Shown here in pieces: positions 1 through 5,806 of a stretch of 6,231 nucleotides of DNA (the stretch's first letter is position 1; the number at the start of each line of letters is the position of its first letter). The notes under the pieces are model-generated. The model saw nothing but the letters and a program-made list of their open reading frames with translations, was not told where the DNA came from and did no database searches. A program made the position numbers and the translations under genes. This DNA comes from Actinomycetota bacterium (GTDB taxonomy: Bacteria; Actinomycetota; Acidimicrobiia; IMCC26256; PALSA-610), in the NCBI GenBank assembly GCA_030839005.1, contig JAUZEM010000031.1:1-6231 (forward strand), read 5' to 3'.

Positions 1-525
1 GAGATCGCGCCGCAGGACGAGAACGATGCCCAGGACAATGAGGGCCAGCGCAACGATGACCCGACCGACCCAGCGAAGGACGGGGTTGCTTCGTCGTCCC
101 GGCACGAGACTCGTCATCAGCGTGGCCCAACTGACCGCGCCCCACATGAGCCGGCGCCGCAACCTGGGGACGCCCAACTCCGCCATCACGAGAAGGAATA
201 CCTCGTCGGCATCGGACCGATCCGTGAGCGGCAGCAGTGGCGGTGCGGCGGAAGAGGTCGATGGAGCATCGCGAAAGTTCTGGCACAGAAAGTCGTGGAG
301 TACGGCAGCCTTCGTGTACTTGCCGTATCGGGGAAACAGCCACGTGAGACTTCTCGGTACGGAAGCCAGGTCGGTCGAGAACGGAACCTCGGGCGACGCG
401 GTCACCTCGAGTTGACGCGCCACGCCGCGGAACGTCCCGGACCACGTCAACCTCTCGGTCACGAGCCAGCCGTAGGGGTCACCGGGTCCGGCCTCGCGCA
501 GCGCGATCGACCGAGGCGCGAACAC
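1..525 (-). CDS. DUF1353-family protein with C-terminal membrane segment (3' end beyond window)
   Basis: An open frame of 175 codons runs from a GTG at 525-523 to the left edge with no stop, so the C-terminus is missing. The start is supported by an in-frame TGA (the acn stop, 531-529) just upstream and a GGAG at 536-533, 7 bases before the GTG. The residues TDLASVPR (51-58), GKYTKAAVLHDFL (68-80) and a later Asp-rich helix DRSDADEVF (102-110) match what I recall as the DUF1353 signature. That family is of unknown function and is common in tailed phages and prophages. Residues about 154-171 are strongly hydrophobic with Arg on both sides, a likely membrane helix. The gene follows acn by 3 bases and is probably co-translated with it. 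The conserved Asp52, His77-Asp78 and Asp103/Asp106 could bind a metal, but this is inference. No phage genes surround it in this window. Confidence 0.8.
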   Translation of the reverse strand, partial: MFAPRSIALREAGPGDPYGWLVTERLTWSGTFRGVARQLEVTASPEVPFSTDLASVPRSLTWLFPRYGKYTKAAVLHDFLCQNFRDAPSTSSAAPPLLPLTDRSDADEVFLLVMAELGVPRLRRRLMWGAVSWATLMTSLVPGRRSNPVLRWVGRVIVALALIVLGIVLVLRRDL

Positions 526-528
526 CAG

Positions 529-2781
529 TCAGCTCCGGCGACGGGAGGCGAGGAGGTTGAGGGCGGATCCGGCATTGAACCATTCGATGTGCTCGTCGGA
601 AAGCGTGTGGCTCGCGGCGATCACCTCGGCGGTGCCGTCGGCATGTCGCAACGCGACGTGCACCGAGCTGCCCGGCGCCGACAGCCCGCCGAGGTCGACG
701 AGGTCGACGAGGTCGTCCACCCGAACCTTGTCGTAGTCGGCGGGATCGGCGAAGGTGAGGGGCAACACCCCCTGCTTCTTCAGGTTGGCTTCGGCGATGC
801 GCGCGAACGACCGAGCGAGCACTGCGCGTCCTCCCATGTAGCGCGGCTCCATCGCCGCGTGCTCACGCGACGAACCCTCTCCGTAGTTCTCGTCACCGAC
901 CGCGATCCATTCAATGCGCGCAATCTTGTATTCGAGAGCCAGTTCCGGCAAGGGCTTGATCGACCCGTCGCGCGCGTCGACCCCGAGGCCCGGTCCCGCG
1001 TCGGCGAACGCGTTGACCGCGCCGAGGAACAGGTTCCGCGAGATGTGTGCGAGATGGCCGCGATAGGTCAGCCACTTCCCCGCGGGCGAGACGTGGTCGG
1101 TCGTGCACTTGCCCTTGGCCTTGAGCAGAACCCGCAATCCGCGGATGTCATGTCCGTCCCATGCCGGGAAGGGTTCGAGCAGCTCGAGACGATCCGACTC
1201 CGGGGCAACTGCGACGGTCACGCGCTCGGGATCGTGTGCCGGCGCCGCGAACCCGCTCGCGCCGCGATCGAAGCCGCGCGCCGGCAGATCGTCGGCGACC
1301 GGCGGGTCGAACTCCAGCAGGAAAGAACCATCCAAGCGCCCACTCAGCGCCATGCCCACAACCGTCTCCGGCGACCCGATGAACGCGAGGGTGTTCTTGT
1401 TTCCGTCGTTTCGTGCGGGGAAGTTGCGATTGAACGAAGTGACGATCACATTGGGTCCTCCCGGCGCGTCGTCGCGTCGCCACTGCCCGATGCACGGTCC
1501 ACACGCGTTGGCGAGCACCGTCGCGCCGATGGCCTCGAGATCGGCGAGCAGACCGTCACGCTCGATCGTGGCGCGCACCTGCTCGGAGCCGGGCGTGATC
1601 ATGAGGGGCGTCTTCACGCGCAGGCCACGCGCCGCGGCCTGGCGCGCCAGGTGCGCGGCGCGCCCGATGTCCTCGTACGACGAGTTCGTGCACGAACCGA
1701 CGAGCGCGGCCGAGAGCTCCGTCGGATAGCCCTCGCGAACAGCTGCCGCCGCGACCTCCGACACGGGGCGAGCGAGGTCGGGCGTGTGCGGGCCGACCAG
1801 GTGCGGCTCCAGGGCGGACAGGTCGATCTCGATGATGCGATCGAAGAACCGCTCGGGATCGGCCTCGACCTCGGCGTCGTCGACGAGGTGCTCGGCGTGG
1901 CGATCGGCGAGATCGGCGATCGCTTCGCGCCCGGTCGCTTTCAGGTACTTGGCCGTGTTGTGGTCGTAGGCGAACAGCGAACAGGTGGCACCGATCTCGG
2001 CTCCCATGTTGCACACGGTCGCCCTGCCCGTCGCCGAGATCGACTGTGCGCCCGGACCGAAGTACTGCACGATCGCGTCGGTGCCGCCCGTGACCGTGAG
2101 GATGCCGGCGACCTTCAAGATGATGTCCTTCGCCGCGGACCAGCCCGACAGCGTCCCCGTCAGCCGCACACCGATCAGCTTCGGGACCCGAGTGTTGTAA
2201 GGCCACCCCGCCATCACGTCGACGGCGTCGGCACCGCCGACGCCGATGGCCAGCATCGCGAGGCCGCCCGCGTTCGGCGTGTGCGAGTCGGTGCCGATCA
2301 TCATCCCACCCGGGAACGCGTAATTCTCCAGCACGACCTGATGGATGATGCCGCTGCCCGGCTTCCAGAAGCCGATGCCGTACTTCGACGAGACCGTCCG
2401 GAGGAACTCGTAAACCTCGCGGTTGGTATCGAGCGCGACCTGCATGTCGGCGTCGGCGCCGACGCGCGCTTGGATCAGGTGATCACAGTGCACCGTGGTC
2501 GGCACCGCGACCGACGGCATCTCCGCGAGCATGAATTGCAGCAACGCCATCTGCGCCGTCGCGTCCTGCATCGCGACGCGGTCGGGACGGTAGTCGGCGT
2601 AGTCGACGCCGCGCGCCGACCCCGCCCCCCACGGATCGTCCGCATGCGCGGCAAGAACCTTCTCCGCGAACGTCATGGGCCGGCCCAGCCGCTCACGAGC
2701 GATGGCGATCCGCCGCGGGAAGGTCGCGTATACGGCCTCGACGAGGGATTCGGGCGTCGTGGGTCCGATCGTTTCAGGCAT
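529..2781 (-). CDS. acn: Aconitate hydratase, mitochondrial type
   Basis: Aconitase isomerises citrate to isocitrate through cis-aconitate in the TCA cycle, using a 4Fe-4S cluster in the cytoplasm. The 750-residue protein is full length for the mitochondrial (ACO2-like) class, not the roughly 900-residue AcnA/IRP1 class usual in actinobacteria. Visible landmarks are MQDATAQ (71-77), HCDH (98-101), GTDSHTPN (163-170), cluster ligands Cys364 (in GSCTN) and Cys427/Cys430 (in ACGPC), SFNRNFPARND (449-459), KCTTDH (558-563) opening the swivelling domain 4, and the active-site loop GEGSSREH (634-641) with the catalytic Ser and Arg. The C-terminal IEWFNAGSALN (732-742) also matches the mitochondrial class. 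The ATG at 2781 is preceded by AGGAG at 2795-2791 (9-base spacing), inside the end of the GntR gene, which it overlaps by 8 bases. All expected catalytic residues are present, so the enzyme should be active. Confidence 0.97.
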   Translation of the reverse strand: MPETIGPTTPESLVEAVYATFPRRIAIARERLGRPMTFAEKVLAAHADDPWGAGSARGVDYADYRPDRVAMQDATAQMALLQFMLAEMPSVAVPTTVHCDHLIQARVGADADMQVALDTNREVYEFLRTVSSKYGIGFWKPGSGIIHQVVLENYAFPGGMMIGTDSHTPNAGGLAMLAIGVGGADAVDVMAGWPYNTRVPKLIGVRLTGTLSGWSAAKDIILKVAGILTVTGGTDAIVQYFGPGAQSISATGRATVCNMGAEIGATCSLFAYDHNTAKYLKATGREAIADLADRHAEHLVDDAEVEADPERFFDRIIEIDLSALEPHLVGPHTPDLARPVSEVAAAAVREGYPTELSAALVGSCTNSSYEDIGRAAHLARQAAARGLRVKTPLMITPGSEQVRATIERDGLLADLEAIGATVLANACGPCIGQWRRDDAPGGPNVIVTSFNRNFPARNDGNKNTLAFIGSPETVVGMALSGRLDGSFLLEFDPPVADDLPARGFDRGASGFAAPAHDPERVTVAVAPESDRLELLEPFPAWDGHDIRGLRVLLKAKGKCTTDHVSPAGKWLTYRGHLAHISRNLFLGAVNAFADAGPGLGVDARDGSIKPLPELALEYKIARIEWIAVGDENYGEGSSREHAAMEPRYMGGRAVLARSFARIAEANLKKQGVLPLTFADPADYDKVRVDDLVDLVDLGGLSAPGSSVHVALRHADGTAEVIAASHTLSDEHIEWFNAGSALNLLASRRRS
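691..717. repeat. Three-copy 9-base tandem microrepeat inside acn
   Basis: Three consecutive 9-base units (GAGGTCGAC, GAGGTCGAC, GAGGTCGTC on the plus strand) encode the repeated Asp-Leu-Val/Asp-Asp-Leu pattern at about residues 689-697 of the aconitase, near its C-terminus. The repeat is in frame, so copy-number change would keep the reading frame. Human ACO2, as I remember it, has no such repeat at this place. Probably a local slippage product without special function. Confidence 0.6.
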
Positions 2782-3496
2782 GCTGCAGAGCTCCTGTTCT
2801 CAACGAGAACTCGATCTCGAACGTCGTACGGTCGGCGGGATAGCGGTGTTCGGAAACGAGCGTGGGCACTCCGGCCGCATCGTGGGTGATGCGCCGGGAG
2901 AGCAGCAACGCGGCCCCGGGAGCGCACGCGAGCACGCGCGCCGTCCCGGCACTCGCGATTTCCGCGGTGATCGTCTGGTGCACCGAGCCGAGCTCGACTC
3001 CGCGCAACGGCAAAAGGTCGTAGAACGGGGCGCGCTCGACGTCGGCGCGGGACACGTCGGCACCGACATCGGCGCGGACCCATACGGTGACCAACGCGAA
3101 CGGCTCATCGTCGGCGAGGTTGACCCGTTCGACGCGCAGCACATCGGAACCACGGTCGACCCGCAGCGCGTCGGCGACGGCGGCGGGCGCGTCGACGAAA
3201 CCGAACGCGAGGACCTCTCGCCCCGGACGCGCGCCGGCGGCTTCGACCGCCGCTTCCACCGTCGTCACCCGCCCGAGGGGCTGACGCACGGGGTCGAGCG
3301 CGGCGAACCAACCCGCGCCTCGCCGGCTGGTGACGAGCCCTTCCTGGCGCAACAGGTCGAGCGCGCGGCGTACCGTCACCCGGCTGGTGCCGTACTCGCG
3401 GGCAAGCTCGAGCTCACCGGCCAGGGCTCCCCCGGCGCCGACGTCGCGGGCCGCGATCCGGGCACGGAGGGCGTCGGCCAGGTCGAGGTAGCGCAC
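2774..3496 (-). CDS. GntR-family (HutC/FarR subfamily) transcriptional regulator with UTRA domain
   Basis: A 240-residue one-component regulator. Residues 2-66 form the winged helix-turn-helix, with the recognition helix around TSRVTVRRALDLL (37-49) and the wing at LVTSRRGAGWFAA. Residues about 75-232 are the UTRA ligand-binding domain, recognised by LRVERVNLADDEPFAL, HQTITAEIASAGTARVLA and the closing SEHRYPADRTTFEIEF. HutC-type proteins usually act as dimeric repressors released by a small effector. The effector cannot be read from the sequence, though coupling to aconitase makes a citrate-cycle or related carboxylate worth considering (inference). The GTG at 3496 is favoured because the DNA-binding domain begins at residue 2 and a TATAAT hexamer lies 7 bases upstream, so translation is probably leaderless. 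Its 3' end overlaps acn by 8 bases (ATGCCTGA). The usual proline-rich PPGxxLPSE turn is replaced by GAGGALAGE, a small divergence. Confidence 0.92.
   Translation of the reverse strand: MRYLDLADALRARIAARDVGAGGALAGELELAREYGTSRVTVRRALDLLRQEGLVTSRRGAGWFAALDPVRQPLGRVTTVEAAVEAAGARPGREVLAFGFVDAPAAVADALRVDRGSDVLRVERVNLADDEPFALVTVWVRADVGADVSRADVERAPFYDLLPLRGVELGSVHQTITAEIASAGTARVLACAPGAALLLSRRITHDAAGVPTLVSEHRYPADRTTFEIEFSLRTGALQHA
2791..2795 (-). promoter_or_regulatory. Ribosome binding site of acn, inside the GntR gene
   Basis: AGGAG sits 9 bases before the acn ATG and within the last codons of the GntR gene. Ribosomes ending GntR at 2774 pass over this site and the acn start, so the two genes are likely translationally coupled. 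It also fixes the aconitase start. Confidence 0.7.
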
Positions 3497-3503
3497 GACC
3501 TGT

Positions 3504-3532
3504 ATTATATTTGTCTACGTCCGTCCTGACAA
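3504..3532 (-). promoter_or_regulatory. Near-consensus sigma70-type promoter for GntR-acn, leaderless
   Basis: Reading the minus strand, TTGTCA (3532-3527, 5 of 6 to TTGACA) and TATAAT (3509-3504, perfect) are separated by exactly 17 bases. The hexamer ends 7 bases before the GTG of the GntR gene, so transcription would start at or next to the G of that codon and give a leaderless mRNA. The -35 box lies in the last codons of lemA, whose TAG (3517-3515) is in the spacer. The AT-rich patch stands out in this GC-rich window. The arms TTGTC and GACAA of an inverted repeat (TTGTC-N13-GACAA, 3532-3510) overlap the -35 and abut the -10, a possible operator for autorepression. Promoter geometry is seen; activity and operator role are inferred. 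Confidence 0.75.
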
Positions 3533-4087
3533 GTCGACGGGTGGCGGGCCCGAGTCGCGGACGATCGGGTCGAGCTCGAAATAGGGCCGCACGGTGAAAC
3601 CGAACGTCCGGGCGATGAGGAGCGCCGGGAAGGTCTGCACGAACGTGTCGTAGGCGCGCACGTTCGCGTTGTAGATGCGCCGCGCGACCTGGATGCGGTC
3701 GTCCGTGTCGGCGAGCTCCTGCTGCAGAGCGAGGAATTGGTCGCTGGCGCGCAGTTCGGGATAGCGCTCGGCCACCGCCATCAGCTGCGCGACACCGCGA
3801 CCGAGCGCCTGCTCGCGCGTCGCTTGCTCGTCTGGTTCGCGTATCGACGCCATCGCGTCGGCGCGTCGCGCAGTAACCGCCTCCAACGTCACTTGCTCGT
3901 GGGCCGCGTACCCCTTCACGGTGTCGACCAGGTTCGGGATCAGGTCGTAGCGCCGCTGCAGCTCGGTGTCGATGTCGCGCCACGATTCGCGCGTCAAGTT
4001 CCGCAGGTGCACGAAACGGTTGTAGACGGCGAATGGCACCGCGATGACCACGAGCGCGACCGCGCCAATGACGACGAGCGCGGTCAT
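3515..4087 (-). CDS. lemA: LemA family protein
   Basis: A 190-residue protein of normal LemA length. It has an N-terminal membrane helix (residues about 2-22) followed by a long helical-bundle domain. Diagnostic stretches are the region 38-64 (IDTELQRRYDLIPNLV then VKGYAAHE), YPELRASDQFLALQQEL (109-125), the RRIYNANVRAYDTF helix (136-149) and the closing FGFTVRPYFE (162-171). LemA proteins are widespread membrane-anchored proteins without an agreed biochemical function; links to cell-envelope stress and sensing have been proposed. The ATG at 4087 is the only start between the preceding in-frame stop (4126-4124) and the conserved core. Only a weak GAG lies 10 bases upstream, so coupling to the preceding gene (36-base gap) is possible. 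The Pro-rich last 12 residues contain the -35 of the downstream promoter. Confidence 0.95.
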   Translation of the reverse strand: MTALVVIGAVALVVIAVPFAVYNRFVHLRNLTRESWRDIDTELQRRYDLIPNLVDTVKGYAAHEQVTLEAVTARRADAMASIREPDEQATREQALGRGVAQLMAVAERYPELRASDQFLALQQELADTDDRIQVARRIYNANVRAYDTFVQTFPALLIARTFGFTVRPYFELDPIVRDSGPPPVDLSGRT

Positions 4088-4123
4088 TGGGTCGATCTCG
4101 GCATGAGCACGGAGCGTACGCGA

Positions 4124-4804
4124 TCAACGCGGCGGATAGGTCGAGTACACGACCGGTGGAATCTGGCGGTGGAACTCATCGAGCCAGCTCCCGAGGTCGA
4201 GCCATCGCGCCGGTTCGAGCTTGGGTCGAGCGAGGAGCACCCACGGCCCGTCGACCTCGACGCTGTCGAAGCCGTCGGCACCGAGCAGCCATTGCATCAT
4301 GTTCCCGTCGAGCAGCGAGAACGCGAACCTCTGGTCGTCGCACTTGACCCGAAAGCGCCGGTTGAAGTCGTCGTACTCGAGTTCGACGTCATGAACGCCG
4401 AGATGGCCGCCGAGCCGCGTCACGAAGTCTTCGTGTCCGAGCCGGAGACGCGGGCACGCAGCCGGGATCGTCGCGAGCGCACACGTGAAGCGGTGGTAGC
4501 TCCGCCTCCGGGCGCCGTGGCCGTCCGAGCTCTGGTCGTAGTACCAGTAGTCGAACATGCGGATAGCTACGCCGTTGTGCACGCCGGATATCACCAACTC
4601 GGCGCCGCGCCCATCGCCCTTCGAGAACAGCGCGAACGGCATGTCGACGAGGTGCTCGACGTCGGCGATGGTGAACGTGAACCCGATGCGCTGTGCGAGG
4701 GCCATGACCGCCCGCACACGCGACTGCCGCACCTGGAAGCGGAGGAATGCGACCCCGGCGACGCCGGCAATGGCGACGAGGACGAAGAGGACGATCACGA
4801 GCAC
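4124..4804 (-). CDS. Membrane-anchored protein of unknown function, DUF3137-like
   Basis: A 226-residue protein. Residues 1-22 form a single hydrophobic membrane helix, followed by an Arg-containing juxtamembrane segment and a soluble domain of about 190 residues. The best marker is the stretch 144-174, with FNRRFRV, CDDQRFAFSLLD and a following MMQWLL. This resembles the end of DUF3137-type domains as I remember them, in which a conserved FNxxFxV block is followed by a DxxxAxxLL helix. The family call is tentative. Such genes are often found beside lemA, which agrees with the next gene here. The GTG at 4804 is chosen because AGGA at 4817-4813, overlapping the TAG of the Rrf2 gene, lies 8 bases before it and because the membrane helix starts at once. 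The gap to the Rrf2 gene is 10 bases. Role unknown; a membrane-surface partner of LemA is a guess from context. Confidence 0.85.
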   Translation of the reverse strand: MLVIVLFVLVAIAGVAGVAFLRFQVRQSRVRAVMALAQRIGFTFTIADVEHLVDMPFALFSKGDGRGAELVISGVHNGVAIRMFDYWYYDQSSDGHGARRRSYHRFTCALATIPAACPRLRLGHEDFVTRLGGHLGVHDVELEYDDFNRRFRVKCDDQRFAFSLLDGNMMQWLLGADGFDSVEVDGPWVLLARPKLEPARWLDLGSWLDEFHRQIPPVVYSTYPPR

Positions 4805-4814
4805 ACCCGACGTC

Positions 4815-5276
4815 CTAGTGCGCTCGCCACGCGTCCTTGGGACGCGTCCGTTCCTTCACGACCGAGGGAAGACGACCGCGGGCAATGTCGGCGAGCGTGA
4901 CGTGCTCGAGCACGTCTCTGAGACTCGCCCGCAACGCGACCCACACCTCGGGGAGACGCTCGGCCGCGCCGCCGTACGAGAGCTCGTCAGGTCGGATTCC
5001 TTGGACCGCGGCCAGCGGGCCCTCCACCGCTCGCAGCACGTCGGCGACGGTGATGTCGGCCGCGGGCCGGGCGAGCAGGTAGCCGCCCTCGGCGCCCCGC
5101 CGCGTGCGAACGATGCCCGATCTGCGCAACTCCGTGAGGATGTTCTCGAGGAAGTTCTGCGGGATGCCCTGGAGCCGCGCGAGGTACTCGCCCTTGACCG
5201 GTTCGCCGGACTTCTCAGCCGCCGCGAGCTCGACGGCCGCCCGAACCGCGTAGTCGGCCTTTGCGGTGATCCGCAC
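4815..5276 (-). CDS. Rrf2-family transcriptional regulator without iron-sulfur cysteines (CymR-like)
   Basis: A 153-residue Rrf2 protein. The start MRITAKADYAVRAAVELA (1-18), the helix-turn-helix with GIPQNFLENILTELRRSGIV (37-56), the wing RRGAEGGYLLARP (59-71) and the following ITVADVLRAVEGPL (75-88) are typical of the family. The protein has no cysteine at all, so the three-Cys cluster of IscR, NsrR and RsrR is absent and it cannot bind an Fe-S cluster in that way. This groups it with CymR-like Rrf2 proteins, which in Bacillus control sulfur metabolism by binding CysK; that role is not shown here. The GTG at 5276 has no Shine-Dalgarno but has a TAAGAAT patch 7 bases upstream, so it may be leaderless. 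It lies 38 bases after the cyclophilin gene and 10 before the DUF3137-like gene. Targets are unknown; autoregulation is common in the family. Confidence 0.93.
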   Translation of the reverse strand: MRITAKADYAVRAAVELAAAEKSGEPVKGEYLARLQGIPQNFLENILTELRRSGIVRTRRGAEGGYLLARPAADITVADVLRAVEGPLAAVQGIRPDELSYGGAAERLPEVWVALRASLRDVLEHVTLADIARGRLPSVVKERTRPKDAWRAH

Positions 5277-5283
5277 GGGGGTG

Positions 5284-5289
5284 ATTCTT
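5284..5289 (-). promoter_or_regulatory. Possible -10 element for a leaderless Rrf2 transcript
   Basis: AAGAAT (4 of 6 to TATAAT) ends 7 bases before the GTG of the Rrf2 gene, the same spacing as the TATAAT before the GntR GTG. There is no recognisable -35 and no Shine-Dalgarno in the 38-base gap. An imperfect 13-base dyad, GGTaAgaaTcACC, covers the hexamer and could be an Rrf2 operator. Weak evidence overall. Confidence 0.3.
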
Positions 5290-5314
5290 ACCGATCCGGC
5301 GAGCAGGCCGATGC

Positions 5315-5794
5315 CTAGCGATCGCGCTCCTCGATCTCGATCTTCCTCATCACGTCGCCCACCATCGTCGCCTGGGCGACGTCGATGCCTTCGACGACGT
5401 GGCCGAACAAGTTGTAGCTCGGCGTGAGCTTTCGAGTGCAGTCGTCGATACAGATGAAGAATTGTGATCCGTTGGTGTCCGGCCCGGAGTTCGCCATCGC
5501 GACCGCGCCGAGGGTGTACTCACCTTTGACCGGCTCGTCGGCGAACTTGTATCCAGGGTCGCCGCGACCGCTGCCCTCGGGGCAGCCGCCCTGGATCACG
5601 AACTCGGGCACGACCCGGTGGAACGTGAGCGAGTCGTAGTAACCCTGACGCGCGAGCCCGATGAAGTTGTTGACGGTGTTCGGCGCGAGCTGCGGGTCGA
5701 GATCCATCACGATCGACCCACGATCGGTCGTGATCGTGACCCGGTAGATCTTCGTGTCGTCCGTCTGCGGTTCGGGAGACTTCTTGGCGGCCAC
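5315..5794 (-). CDS. Cyclophilin-type peptidyl-prolyl cis-trans isomerase
   Basis: A 159-residue single-domain cyclophilin that catalyses cis-trans isomerisation of proline bonds during protein folding. The active-site stretch FHRVVPEFVIQGG (58-70) gives the catalytic Arg60 and Gln68; NGSQFFI (108-114) and LFGHV (129-133) complete the fold. There is no signal peptide or membrane helix; the N-terminus is short, Lys-rich and polar (MAAKKSPEPQ), so the enzyme is probably cytoplasmic. The segment matching the Trp121 loop of human cyclophilin A reads RKLTPSYN, and the protein has no Trp at all, as in many bacterial forms that bind cyclosporin weakly (inference). The GTG at 5794 has a good AAGGAG at 5806-5801 with 6-base spacing. 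That site overlaps the TAA stop of the upstream TPR gene, so the two genes (10-base gap) form an operon. Confidence 0.96.
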   Translation of the reverse strand: MAAKKSPEPQTDDTKIYRVTITTDRGSIVMDLDPQLAPNTVNNFIGLARQGYYDSLTFHRVVPEFVIQGGCPEGSGRGDPGYKFADEPVKGEYTLGAVAMANSGPDTNGSQFFICIDDCTRKLTPSYNLFGHVVEGIDVAQATMVGDVMRKIEIEERDR

Positions 5795-5800
5795 GAGGGG

Positions 5801-5806
5801 CTCCTT
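5801..5806 (-). promoter_or_regulatory. Ribosome binding site of the cyclophilin gene
   Basis: AAGGAG lies 6 bases before the GTG start and shares bases with the TAA stop (5807-5805) of the TPR gene. It is the strongest Shine-Dalgarno in the window and settles the GTG start of the cyclophilin. Confidence 0.75.

Noticed and set aside
26..415. A 129-codon plus-strand open frame at the left edge.
   Set aside because: The minus strand here encodes a protein with the DUF1353 signature; the plus frame is Arg/Ser/Thr-rich without any motif.
1864..1925. Clustered CGATCGGCGA-like repeats within acn.
   Set aside because: They encode ordinary aconitase residues around AIADLADRHAEHLV and reflect GC-rich codon choice, not a separate element.
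295..2889. An 864-codon plus-strand open frame opposite the aconitase gene.
   Set aside because: It is antisense to a gene with full conserved active-site motifs, is rich in Arg/Val/Gly/Asp with no recognisable domain, and extends across three minus-strand genes. Such frames arise from the GC-rich third positions of the real gene.
2675..3529. A 284-codon plus-strand open frame opposite the GntR gene.
   Set aside because: The minus strand carries clear winged-helix and UTRA motifs; the plus frame shows none and ends in the promoter region.
3737..4900. A 387-codon plus-strand open frame over lemA, the DUF3137-like gene and the end of the Rrf2 gene.
   Set aside because: Low-complexity Arg/Glu/Val composition, no domain, and it crosses gene boundaries of three well-supported minus-strand genes.
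5277..5314. Terminator in the gap between the cyclophilin and Rrf2 genes.
   Set aside because: There is no stable GC-rich hairpin followed by a T run; the 38 bases show at most a weak -10-like hexamer.
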